A DNA stretch of 64,000 bases, from contig CM119263.1 in assembly GCA_051294375.1 (NCBI GenBank), positions 19,470,304-19,534,303 of the forward strand, given 5' to 3'. The translations under genes and the position numbers were made by a program. This stretch comes from Paraspadella gotoi (taxonomy: Eukaryota > Chaetognatha). Shown piece by piece: positions 1 through 10,920 of this stretch (the stretch's first letter is position 1; each line of letters opens with the position of its first letter). The notes under the pieces were generated by a model, which ran no database searches, had not been told where the DNA came from, and saw only the letters and a list, made by a program, of their open reading frames with translations.

Positions 1-2
1 AA

Positions 3-209
3 ACAGCATCGGATGAGCTGAAGAATCTCGAGCCGGAAGACCTGACCTCGACATCAGCATCAGCATCAGCATCTGAAGCAACTGCTGCACCCTCTAAAGA
101 AACAACTTTTGATAAGCAACCAAACGTTGAATTAAAAAATGGGGAATATAGAAGTGGCGAGGATATTGTCATCCGCGACAGCATCAAGTTGGAGAGCATA
201 TCTCCGTAA
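3..209 (+). CDS. 3' terminal coding exon of an unrecognised gene (partial)
   Basis: The frame starting at base 3 is open from the window edge for 68 codons and stops with TAA at 207-209. The peptide is Ser/Ala/Glu-rich with a (Ser-Ala) run encoded by an (ATCAGC)-type repeat, then an acidic C-terminus ending SIKLESISP. The higher GC of this stretch against the AT-rich sequence after 210 supports coding. The 5' part lies outside the window, no domain is visible, and no function can be given. The tail looks like a disordered cytoplasmic C-terminus, which is inference. Confidence 0.55.
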   Translation, partial: TASDELKNLEPEDLTSTSASASASEATAAPSKETTFDKQPNVELKNGEYRSGEDIVIRDSIKLESISP

Positions 210-1234
210 TTAAGGATTATTGTTGTCTCATCTCAGTAGTCAACGTCTCGATTTTCGTAAACTTTAAAAAAACCTTTTCCTCTTGACTTTATTAGGTAAT
301 GCTTTCCCTCATTCTAAGTACTAATGGATATCGTTTCATTTTTTTTCCCTTCAACTCAAATTGTCCCTTGCTTTGTTGAAAACTAATATTCTTTTATTTT
401 TTTTCGCTTTTTTTTTTTAAATATTAATTAACTTTTGAACGCCTTCTATCTTTTTTCTATTCATTTATTGTTTTAACCTTGGCACAAAAATTCGTGGTTT
501 TGGAATTGCATTCAATTGAACCTAAATTGTATTCATTTCTACCGAAAGATAAGATAGTTCAGAAGTTTTCATTCTCAATTGTAATTCTATACTAAGTCTA
601 AGGAATTGTTTTAAGATAAAATAAAAATAGCTCAAAAAATGCAATTCTTTATAATTATTAGATAGACATCAACGTTATTACATTTTTCTGTTAGACAGTA
701 TCTCAGTATATTTAAATTTTATTTCAGAAAAAAAATTTCAATCATAATAGATTTACAGTGGGAATACAAATTTTAAACCGAGATATTAAAATACTTAACA
801 ATAATAAATAAAAAAATACTAAATATAATAACAAATAAAAAATAGTTAAGGATAATAAATAACTGGTATTTAAGATGAGGTCAGATATTTAGTGCGGTAT
901 ATAAATTTACGGGATAATGGATATGAAATTGTTGATTTAAATATAAATTTAACAGTTTAAGAAAATATTTTGCGCCAAGGTTGTGCCTGTTTTTTAAACA
1001 AAAGTTGTGTGAACTTTTAATCGTCAAATATTTGAAAAAATGTTCATTAAGCATTATTTTTATTCTGATAGATCATGGAGATGAAAAAATGATATAATAT
1101 TTAATAAAACCAATTTTAATTTTTATTTTTCAAGTACTGGATTAAATGTTAGCGTAGTTTACTAATACAGAACTGGAAACGGTCATGATAACGAAAAACT
1201 ACTGATGTGAAAGCAATGAACAAAAAGATGATAA
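210..1234. other. AT-rich intergenic stretch, nothing recognised
   Basis: Very AT-rich with poly-T and poly-A runs. It presumably holds the 3' UTR of the upstream gene and the 5' UTR and promoter of the next one. No repeat or RNA gene was recognised. Confidence 0.5.
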
Positions 1235-2719
1235 ATGAATTTATACAAACGAAATACGATGGGTTATGGATTTATCATCCTGGGAGTGTTCGTCGGCGTC
1301 TTGGTCTGCCTCGCCGCAATTATATTAATTTACAAAATCTGCCAGATAAACGAAATCAAGCGGAAAATTCCAGATGAAGTCAACGCGTCTGATATAATAA
1401 GGTACTTATTGTTATTTGTTATTCTATATAAATTTGAATGTTTAGATAGGAAATAAAGAGAAACAGAAACAATTGACCAATTCCTCGCTGCATTCACGAC
1501 TTCACTTATAATTCTTAGTACTAAGTACTATTCAGAAAAATTAATATATTTTAGTTTATATACAATATATATATTTTAATTTACGTTTAAAGATTTTAGG
1601 AATATCCACAATCCACGTGTAACAGGAACGAGGCACTTTTTCCATTTCTTATTTTGGTTTTTTTTCTGTTTCTTCTTATCCACAAGTGCCCCACTTATAG
1701 TCGCACCCTGAATCAGCTATTTACTTTCTTTTGATTCCCTTTTACAATTCTTTTTACAGATAAACTAACCCCCTTGCCCTTTAGTTACATGGAACAGCCA
1801 ACACCAACGGCTGTCCCGTCGCGCCTACTTGAAGAAATGGTAGGGTCAACTACCTCCTTGGACGGACTTGACTTCAGTACAGCGGGCCGCCCTCCCAGAG
1901 GCTCTCTTCACTCGCTCCAAATGCCCGTCAATTGGAGCCGAAGGGGTTCCGTCTACTCGGATCCGTTAAGTGGAGTCGGGTACATAACCTTAGCATGTAG
2001 ATAAGATTGTTTCTGCAATCATTGAGAGTAGGGGTAGTGGGGTGAGTCAAAAATTTACAGCGAGTACATTTTTAAGTAAACAAAATTTTTTTTATATGGC
2101 TCTATACCCTAGTAATTAATTTTTTAATATTTATTTATAGATAGGAAGGGCCAAAATTTTTTTACAAAATTTAAAATTTTAAGACCAGATTCAGAGAGCT
2201 CATAAAAAGTCTATACAAATTCTTTTTTAAATATCATCATCATCATCATAAGTAGGTTAAAAATAAGAAAAACCATAAAAATAGTCATCATCATCATCAT
2301 CAAGAAGTTTTTTTAGATTTTTACTGAGAAAAAAAAGAATTTTTAAAAGCTGTAATTATATTTCTTGATTAACTTTTTATGCTCTATCAGAATACATAAA
2401 AAAATTTTAAGATTTCCCCAAAAAATTTTTCTCTATACAGTAATATAAGAACTTTAATTAGGCTAGTACCCTCAGAAAAAAACATTATTGACAAAAGATA
2501 TTTTAATACTATAATCTATGCTCATAATAGATTATTTTAATGCTGTATACATTAGCATTTAAATTTCATCGGCTATGGCTATTGAGAGCTCATCTTTCAT
2601 TGTTTTTTTAATTTGCTATAGATACGAGATTTGAGGAACGAGTATGTGGAAGCGAAAGCAGAAGCCAGTCTTCATTCCAAGGGACGGGATTTCGCTTCGC
2701 AATTACGAACATGAATTGA
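1235..2719 (+). CDS. small single-pass membrane protein, 2-3 exons
   Basis: Exon 1 (1235-1401) starts at ATG and encodes a TM helix of about 23 residues (around FIILGVFVGVLVCLAAIILI) followed by a basic stretch. It ends in phase 2 at an AAG/GTACTT donor. Exon 2 starts at 1785 after CCCTTTAG, with matching phase, and encodes a Ser/Pro/Gly-rich tail with an RRGSVYSDP-type motif. An in-frame TAA after the alternative acceptor at 1759 argues for 1785. A third exon at 2622 (acceptor GCTATAG) is likely, but its frame is uncertain: from a GTAGAT donor at 1997 it would read to a TGA at 2717-2719. The repeat at 2025-2580 would then lie in intron 2. The likely form is a short extracellular N-terminus, one TM helix and a phosphorylatable cytoplasmic tail. 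Family not recognised. Confidence 0.55.
2025..2585 (+). repeat. ~550 bp interspersed repeat, copy 1 of an inverted pair
   Basis: The segment from GGGGTGAGTCAAAAATTTA to CATCGGCTATGGCT is found again in reverse complement at about 6505-7080, with recognisable similarity along its length (GACCAGATTCAGA, TATACCCTAGTAATTAATT, CCTCAGAAAAAA, AATCTATGCTCATAAT). It includes short (ATC)n tracts. No coding capacity is seen, so it is probably a non-autonomous DNA element. The ends were not resolved to the base. Confidence 0.7.
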
Positions 2720-4283
2720 GTAGCTGATAGTTAAGTTTTGTCCTATGTAATTCAAAAAATTATTCAATAATACTAAAAAATATAATATTTAGTATAGAGG
2801 TTGTTTATAATTGTGTTTCTACTAAAAAGTTTGAAACTTTTGTTACGTATCTATTCGGGAGAATGTTTGAAACTTCTTTTACAACGAAATCCTTCCAACA
2901 AACTTTGGAAACATTTTATTAATTAATTTGCACGTGCCTGTAACCCAATCATTCGTTTGGGAGAATACTTATTTGATTTTTACTTGTAATTGTTAGATAA
3001 ATGTATTTTTTAAACATTTACCTAAAGAAATAATGAAGATTTGCCTGAGCCAAAAAAAATACTAGTTTCTTGTAGTGATATATTCATTTAGTTTTATCAA
3101 GTTATTAAAATTATACATTCAATAATAGAATCTATATATTCAAACGTTTATCGCCATTTGAAGTTTTATAATTACTAATATACTCATTATTTTAACTAAA
3201 TAGCCTTCATATTTCGATGTTTTAAAAGGCTTTTTTTTTTCGCTCAATCGCCGATGTGATATTTTAAATGTTTATAATTATGTTTTTATCGTTTGCATCA
3301 ATTAGACATATATACCCAAATACACGTTTTAAAACCATAAATTTACTCATTATAAGAATCTATGCGGAAAAAAGAGCTAAAGATCAAACTATAAAGAAAA
3401 GACAGTTTGGGGGGCAATATGTGTCGTGCAATTAATTTGTTTTATAATATTATATTTATTATATTTTTTTAGTAAATGGGGGCCATTTGTTTTTTCCCAG
3501 CTCGATGATCAATGATTCGATTTAATCGATTATTTGTTTGTTTACGCTAGCAGCCGTTGATACCACGCTCGAGGAAATAAATATAAGCAATAGTTATAAA
3601 CTTATAATAATACTGAGTTATACGATCGGATAACAAATCCAGAAAAAGAAAGAAGCAGAAAAAAAGGTTCAGCACTTTAACTTAGTAATCTTGTTCAGTA
3701 ATTTTGTATTTTAGTAAGTTTAGTTTCTACTAATAAAGATTATTTTATTTTTAGGCAGATTGAGATTGAGAGTCGTCACATATACGTACATACGTAGATA
3801 AAATTGAGAAACTTTGAATCATGAATGACTGTTGTTTATGCAGTTTTCTTTTTAGTTTTTAGGTTAGTACATTCTTCGTTTAAAATTTTGTAGTTGCAAA
3901 AGATTACATCAACATTGTATTAGAAGTAATTTAATACTAAATCACGAAATGAGAAAAATTTCCGCGAGTAGTAGCCGTATAACGAATCAATATATTTAGA
4001 AATCATAATGTCTCGCGCGTGTCTTATCAAAATAAAAAAAGGTTTTTTTTGTTGTAAGTTATTCCGCGGTTCCGAATCACTGCAGACCTGATCCGTTGAT
4101 ACTCGACTTGAATATTCAAATGAGCTTAGTATTTAGGAAGTCGATGAAAAGGGGCAATAAAAATCAGTGAAAGGCTGCATGCATATCAAAAACCAAACTT
4201 AGAAAACATTAGTAGTTATTAAAGCCTCAAATTCAAACAATTTCCTGGTGACAATAAAAATAAGAAAAGCGAGGATTTTGGAA
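2720..4283. other. AT-rich intergenic DNA upstream of the desaturase
   Basis: No ORF or repeat family recognised. It should contain the 3' UTR of the small membrane protein gene and the promoter and 5' UTR of the desaturase. Bases 3500-3660 and 4010-4160 are somewhat less AT-rich and might be regulatory or untranslated exons. No clear motif could be called. Confidence 0.4.
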
Positions 4284-5934
4284 ATGCTACGCTCAAGAAG
4301 CGCGATGATTAAAAAAGAAAACGGAAATGATTCGCCATGCAGGTATTGCAGGTTACTTACAGAACGAATTCCCAATCAAGTTTAATCTTTATTGCCATCT
4401 AATTTTTGTTTAGTAAGCACCCGGGTAAAATCGTTTGGAAAAACGTGGTGGTTATGCTTGGGCTTCATTTGGCAGCTATCTACGCCGTTTTTTTCCGAGT
4501 CACGTCTTCCAAATGGCCAACACTTCTGTGGGGTTCGTTTTTTGTTGTCAAAAATCCGTCAATGTCAGCTGGCGAGAAGCTTTATTTATTGAGACCTTTA
4601 AATTTCTATTTTCAGCGTATTTTTTGATGATTTTCTCCGGCACCGGAGTCACCTGTGGTGCCCATCGTCTCTGGACTCATCGCTCCTATAAAGCCACCTT
4701 TCCGCTACGACTTTTGCTTGTCATCGCTCAGACCATTGCCATTCAAAACCACGTAATAGAGTGGGCCAGAGACCACCGGTAACTGCATTAGATTTAATTT
4801 GTGGGTCTTAAGTGTGTGTACGGCACTTGGCGGAATTCAGAACGATGACCAAATTTACCCCAGAGTACATCACAAGTTTTCGGAAACGGACGCCGATCCA
4901 CACAACGCCAAGAGAGGTTTTTTCTTCTCTCATGTCGGATGGTTGATGGTCACTAAACATCCGGAGGTTAACACTTTTTAAATCAAGTTTTTATCAAGTG
5001 GTATTCACCGACCTTTTTCCTCGCGGATACAGGTCAAAACTAAAGGAAAGACGGTGGACATGAGTGACCTTTACGCGGATCCTCTGCTTCGGATTCAAAA
5101 GAAGTTCTACGTTCCTCTCGTCATCGTCTCCTTCCTCGTCGTTCCCTCCCTGATCCCATGGATCTGCTGGAACGAAAATTGGTTGAACGCATTCTTCGTC
5201 GCTGGAATAATGAGGTTATCGTTAATATAATTACTCTCTTTTTATTATTACTTAAAATTCGTGTCACTATTTCTATTTCTCCTTAAATCGGTCAATATGA
5301 ATAATATGATGTAATCGTGATAATTAGCTAAAATTGTTTTTGTTAACGATATAATTTTGTTACTCTTGATTGATGTAGATTAGTGGTTTGCTGGAACTTC
5401 ACGTGGTGCGTAAACAGTGTAGCACATTTGTGGGGGACGCGCCCTTATGAGAAAAACTCAAACCCCGCAGAAAACGTCTTCGTTGTTTTCGCATCCGCTG
5501 GTGAAGGCTTTCACAATTACCACCACTGGTTCGTTTTAATTTATTTTACTTACTATTTTTTTTTCTTCTGTAACCCTTGACTTGTATGTGTAAAATAAAA
5601 ATTTTTATTGACTACAGCTTTCCCCACGACTACTCGATATCCGAGACGAATATCAAAGGCTTTTCTCTGTTTTTTAATTATGGAACAGGTATTATATTTT
5701 ATAAAATAATGATTAACACTTTGAATCAATTCAAGGTAATAGTTTCTAAACTGACTGTTTAAATTATGTTTTTATAATACTCAAGTATTTATCGACCTGA
5801 TGGCTTGGCTTGGTTTGGCCTACAACCTGAGAAAAATGGATGCCGCGCTCGTGCAACGGAAACAGCGACTTCATGGGGATGGAAATGACAATCTTCAACT
5901 CTTTAACCCCTTGAGATGGACTTCGAGAACATAA
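4284..5934 (+). CDS. SCD: stearoyl-CoA desaturase (delta-9 acyl-CoA desaturase), 8 exons
   Basis: ER-membrane desaturase that puts a delta-9 double bond in saturated acyl-CoA, using cytochrome b5 and a di-iron centre. Exons: 4284-4342, 4414-4532, 4616-4778, 4864-4966, 5033-5214, 5379-5528, 5618-5688, 5786-5934. All phases agree and give 331 aa, typical for the family. The three histidine boxes are intact: HRLWTH, then EWARDHRVHHKFSETDADPH, then EGFHNYHH. Four hydrophobic segments match the family's two TM pairs. The C-terminus ends at TAA 5932-5934. The N-terminus is short compared with vertebrate SCD. All introns are 66-164 bp and GT-AG; the last acceptor is AAG. The codon after HNYHH is split by intron 6 and reads Cys where vertebrates usually have Ser. 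The family call is very secure; the exact start is fairly secure (first ATG of an exon with matching phase). Confidence 0.95.
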
Positions 5935-6500
5935 TAGATAATAATCAGCAGTGTACTTGGAATATAGCCTTTAGATGTGTCTTCTTCCTCTCGCACACAT
6001 TTTTGACATCATGTAAATGAAAAAATTGATATTTTAAGGAATCATGTTTTTTCCAGTTGGGCCGTTGTCTCAGGAAATGATAAAATTGTACACTAAATAT
6101 TGAATAATTTGAATTAACTTTGTCGAGTTATTTAAAAATATTTTTCTTTGAAGATAAGTATTTTGAAATGATGATTACGTTTTCTATCAATTATTACCAA
6201 TTGTGATCGATGTTTTATGAATAAGATCAACAAGTGGCAAACGTTATCGATTATAATTTAACGTGCTAAAGTTTATTCAAACCAAAAGTATCGTGCTGAT
6301 TATCAATTTCCCTCATATTTAAAAACATCGGTTACTTTTTAATGTTGTACTCCCAACTTTTATATTTTTATTTAATTTTGTACTTAATTATATAATTATA
6401 AGTAATATTTTTAATTTTAGTTGTTTTTTTAAATACATGAATTAAACAGTTGAGATGAGCCAATTAAGCTTATTAATGAATAACTCAATAGGAAATCAAT
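5935..6500. other. AT-rich 3' flank of the desaturase gene
   Basis: It should contain the desaturase 3' UTR. No canonical AATAAA was found close to the stop. Nothing else recognised. Confidence 0.4.
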
Positions 6501-6504
6501 ATCA

Positions 6505-7090
6505 GGACAATTTTTAGTAGTCATAGCCGATGAAATTTAAATGCTAATATAATGTATATAACGATAAAATAATCGATTATGAGCATAGATTATAGTATTA
6601 AAAATTTTTTTGTCAAAAATGCTTTTTTCTGAGGGTACTAGCCTAATTAAAATTATTATTTTACTATATAAAGAAGAAAAAAATTTTTACGTTTTCTCAG
6701 TAAAAATCTTAAAAAACCGATAAAATCATCGAAAGATGATGATTAATTTTTATATTTTTTTTTAATTTTTGNNNNNNNNNNAAAACCGATAAAATCAGAT
6801 GATGATTTTTTATGTTTTTTTTAATTTTTGACCTATTTATCATAAAAATATTTAAAAAAGAATTATACCTTGTGAAGACTACTTTTTATGAGCTATCTGA
6901 ATCTGGTCTTAAAATTTGAAATTTCTCAAAAAAATTTTTTGCCTTTTCTATCTATAAATAAATATTTAAAAAATTAATTACTAGGGTATAGAGCTATATA
7001 AGAAATTTTGTGTTCATTGAAAGTATACTTAAAAATTTTCGCATGTACTCACTCTAAATTTTTGACTCACCCCATTGAGTGCGGCTTCCC
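6505..7090 (-). repeat. ~550 bp interspersed repeat, copy 2 (inverted)
   Basis: Reverse-complement counterpart of the repeat at 2025-2585, interrupted by an assembly gap at 6772-6781. The two copies face each other across about 4 kb that holds the whole desaturase gene. Bases on both sides of the gap repeat the same words (AAAACCGATAAAATCA, then GATGATGATT and a T-run), which suggests an assembly duplication rather than a real tandem repeat. Confidence 0.7.
6772..6781. other. assembly gap (10 N)
   Basis: Ten N inside the inverted repeat copy. Confidence 1.
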
Positions 7091-7825
7091 CTACTTTTAG
7101 ACTACCTCTCGAATAAAAAAAAAATTAACGAGAGAAATATTTATTATTTAATTATATTGCAAAAAATTATTATTTTCTAAACTATTACCCGTGTATTGTC
7201 AGCCACCTACGATGATCATACGTAGTTGGTTCTCTTTAACTTAATTAAGCTAGTGTGATGCCTGGGGTGTGAGGCATCTCCCGACAGCTGGCGCTCAGGG
7301 GTTTGGACCTGCACTGCAGTGACCACCCCATGTCACTGACGTGTTTATGCCGACACCATCACACTTTCATCAGCGTGACCGTGAGGGGATTGGGGACGAG
7401 CAGAGTTTCACCAAGCTATACGGGAAGAGAATTTAGGATTCGCCACACTAGTTATGATGTTAATCAGGCCAGTTTAATTCCCTTAACTTTGGTAAGCACG
7501 GTTGCAGATTTCTCAGCCCCCCCTAATACTAGGATCACTTTCAGTTTCTACAATTTTAGGACGAGAAGCTGCCTATCTACTCTACCGCTTTGATGACTCA
7601 AGAAAGAGAGTTCGAAGGAGGAAAATCTCAAAGTATCAAACGAACGGTTCGGCGATTTTTAATTTCATTAAAAACTAAAATTACGTTTCAAAAAACCGTG
7701 AAAAATTTATTACACACTGAACAAATATTACATTCTCGCTGTCACATACACAAAAACATTTTTGAAATTGTTGAATGTTTTTTGCCTCAACTTGGCAAAT
7801 ACCTAAACTCAGAGGTGCTGAAGTC
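7091..7825. other. intergenic; unexplained GC-richer block at about 7255-7600
   Basis: After the inverted repeat there is a block with balanced base composition and a fairly long plus-strand open frame (7303-7593) that has no recognisable domain. It may be a degenerate repeat or part of an unrecognised gene. At 7706-7711 the plus strand has TTTATT, an AATAAA on the minus strand about 115 bp past the DUF4419 stop, a plausible poly(A) signal for that gene. Confidence 0.4.
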
Positions 7826-9649
7826 CTAGTTATTATCTGATTCCGGCAGAGGGCGAAGCCCGGAATCGGGATCCAAGAGCAAGGCCCAACCTTGGAAAGG
7901 TTGCACGAATGGTATTCCGTTAGGCGAGTCGTTACCAACAGTGAAACCCAGCATCCCTGCCACAAGAGTTGAGTTCTCTGATCCACCATTGTGAGTGATC
8001 TTCAAGGGAACCGTGACCAAACCCCCGGAGACCTTGGATTGCTTAGTTGTCCGAGCACCTTAACAATTGACGAGGAAAAAGGAATTTTATCCAATAGAAA
8101 TTAAAAGAGATGAGGCAATTTCTTAATTTGCTACAAATTCGGTATAATTTTTATTATCAAAATAGAAACTAATCCTGACGTGAAACGAACTTGCTTTCTC
8201 CGTCACAACTACCTTCAACAAGTCGAATGATCCATCCGTCAAAGAAACTTCCGCCTCCGGACCCATATTCCTCTCGATCGGTCACGATTTTTCTCCACCA
8301 AGTGACGTCGGGATTTTCTTTGTAGGTTTCCACCAACTTTCCAAAGATCTCCTCCACATCGGCGAACCACGGCTGAAGATTCCCCAGTGATTCGTCCAAA
8401 GGCGCCAAGATCTCTTTCAGTCGCTGAAGCTTATTGACCAGTAGATTCCAGTCATCGACAGTTCCCATCATTTCTACAGCTTTAATTCCGCAAATCAGGG
8501 TCGCTTCAAACGTAAAATATCTGGAACAGAAATGTGTTTCTCATTTCTTTTTTTTTTTTTTTGCACTTAAAGCCACTTTGTATTTTTTTTTTTAATTTTT
8601 CTTTTTTTTTTGCCATGATGTAGCAAAAGTGGGTATGAGTAAATATTGTCCGCCTTCTGTAATTGATGACCGAGATTGTCACTTACTCCTGCAGCGATGC
8701 CATCAGCGTTATGTCCGACACTATTCCAAATACGTCGGTGCTTGTTGAAAAATTAGCGTGTATGATGTCAACATAAGAAGGAACCAGTACATTATCACGT
8801 ACGCCTAATCACAGAGGATTTTAATTTCATTTGGAAATTTTTAATAAGTCTTTTCAAATTACCTTGGCTGAAAGCTTGGAACAACCACGAGAAATCGACC
8901 CCATTGAGAGTCGGAGAATTGACGAGGATATTAATGTTCTTTTTCCCCTCAAAAGTCACGAAGAATTCCCTGACTTTTGGGTCTCGAGAGTTTTCATCAA
9001 TGGCTTTTGCAACTCGACGAATGACGGGAAACCAAAAATCTTCGGGCGAAACTCGGAGGTTCCAGTGATGGTTGTAGGCTTCGAGGACGGCGCCAAGGAG
9101 GCTTCTATCGCCGGTCGAAAGGATCTGATCGTTTGAACCGAACGCCGCCGTCCGATCGCCGACATCAGTGCGGACCACCGGTTCCGGTCGACCAGGAGGG
9201 TGCCATCGACTCCCTTGCGACCGGCGCTTGTCATCTTCACGGGCAGCATCTTCGAGAAGATCCATCGCCTTTCCACGAGTAAGTTGGCGAGACGTCGTTC
9301 TCAATTGCGGCTTCGCATCCCAGTTTGAGACGAAGTAGCGCCATGTTTGACCTTTAAAAATGTTTCAAATGGGTCGTTGGGCAATATTGTTTTTTACCGA
9401 ATATCACTAAGAGATGCTTCTACATTTACGCGTCTTCTTCATCCTTAACATCTACAATGCAGTAAAACGTAAAACAGTAAATGTAAATTGTCAGCATGGT
9501 TAAATCACAACAGACTCACCATTCAAATATTCTTCGTAGTCCATCGCGGTTTTGTTCGCCGGAAGTTCAAGGTCGACGAAGACGCTAGAGGCCGACGTCG
9601 ATACCGTGGCGCAGATCAGCGCCGAAACGGCGACGAAAAGCATCGACAT
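7826..9649 (-). CDS. secreted DUF4419-domain protein, 5 exons
   Basis: Exons in transcription order: 9649-9520, 9351-8863, 8804-8687, 8520-8213, 8058-7826. Phases agree and give 425 aa. The N-terminus (MSMLFVAVSALICATVS) is a good signal peptide. The DUF4419 signature runs through exons 2-5: LLGAVLEAYNHHWNLRVSPE followed by DFWFPVI near residue 135, a REFFV segment, LICGIKAVEMMGTVDDW near residue 254, a W..I..D..YGSGGG.FFDGWI segment, and an exon-5 strand with LVAGMLGFTVGND then QPFQGWALL. This is the family's usual order. DUF4419 has no established activity and is known mostly from fungi and protists, with scattered animal cases. The signal peptide puts it in the secretory pathway. The acceptor of exon 2 (TTTTTAAAG) is weak but is the only one that keeps the frame. 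The family call is by eye from the motif pattern. Confidence 0.8.
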
Positions 9650-9836
9650 TGCTAACAATGAAACAGGTTCTTGTCTAATGAGATTTGGCGAAAATTCGGA
9701 AAAGAATCTTGAGTTTCTCCAAAAAGGGGTTTTGATGTTAAGTAAAGGGAGAACCTTAACTTTGAATTGTGTTTCTATGTAAAATATCACCGGTGAGAGT
9801 TCATGGAGAAAAAACATTCAATACCCGTTTACTGTC

Positions 9837-9940
9837 ATTGTCACTGTCATATTTGAATTATAACTAGTATTTAAAATTTAATTTAAACTGTCACTGTCAT
9901 ATTTGATTTATAACTAGTATTTAAAATTTAACTTAGTATA
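9837..9940. repeat. two-copy ~52 bp tandem duplication
   Basis: ACTGTCACTGTCATATTTGA followed by TTATAACTAGTATTTAAAATTTAA-like sequence occurs twice head to tail with a few mismatches, about 190 bp upstream of the DUF4419 start codon. It probably lies in that gene's promoter region. Confidence 0.7.
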
Positions 9941-10920
9941 AAGAAGTTTAGCTGTATGGTGTAACATGTAATCAAGCAATTTTCATTGAGATAAATATTC
10001 GAAGTTTAAATTTTGTAAAATTACTTTAGAATTAAATAAAATTGTTCCGAAAATTCAAACACTGTGATGCGATCGTCATCAGTAATTGATTGATGAGGAG
10101 TACAAAACCAAATTAAGTGAAAATACGAGTAAATCAAATTTGGGCGACCGAGAAAGAGTGACCTCTCGTGTCTGTCGAGTCTAATAAAGGAAAGAGATAT
10201 TAAGAGGACGAGTTTAAGGTTGAGTTGTCGCACGGTACCATCACCCAACGTAAACTCCGAATTCGGTCCCGTCGTCGTCGAGGTCGAGTTAGATCCTTTG
10301 TAATTACTTTCGCTAAATTTCTTTTTAGAAACGAACATTTTTGACCACTCACTAGTTGACCAAATGACTATTATTCTTCTGATATCCCCACTATCTTATA
10401 AAAAGTTATAGAGCACTCCCGATTTTTGGACGCTCTCTTTCTCTGTCTCTCTCTCTTTTTTCTTTCTTTCTTTCTTTCTCACTCTCTCTCCCATTTCTTT
10501 CTTTCGAAAACTTTTCTCAATAAACTTTTCTCAACAAATAATGAATTCATAATTAAAGCGATGAATATTTAATATCATCTTAAAAGAAAAACTTTAATAC
10601 TAATTCAATTTATGAACAGTTACATCATATGCATGTCTGTGCAATTGCAAATTTATAAAGTTCATCCCATGAAGGTTCGAACTGTCTGGGATCTGGGGTC
10701 AAAAGTACAGTTTTTATTCTAAAATTCGCAGATGGACGCTTAGGCACAAAAAAAGCCGTTATTTTTAAAGCTAATTGTACACTAATTAACACAATCAAGA
10801 GAAAGATAAATTTTTTAGACTTTTGTCAATTTACACGCTTATTTTATTGAAAATAATTTTTAAATTATTGTTTTAAAAAACATTAACGATAGTAATCTAG
10901 TCGGAATGATACCTACTTTT
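9941..10920. other. intergenic, with a possible untranslated exon at 10140-10335
   Basis: Bases 10140-10335 are GC-richer than their surroundings and hold an open minus-strand frame starting at 10338, but with no domain, so nothing firm can be called. 10430-10500 is a CT-rich microsatellite. A minus-strand AATAAA (TTTATT near 10842) may be the poly(A) signal of the discoidin gene starting at 12867. Confidence 0.35.
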
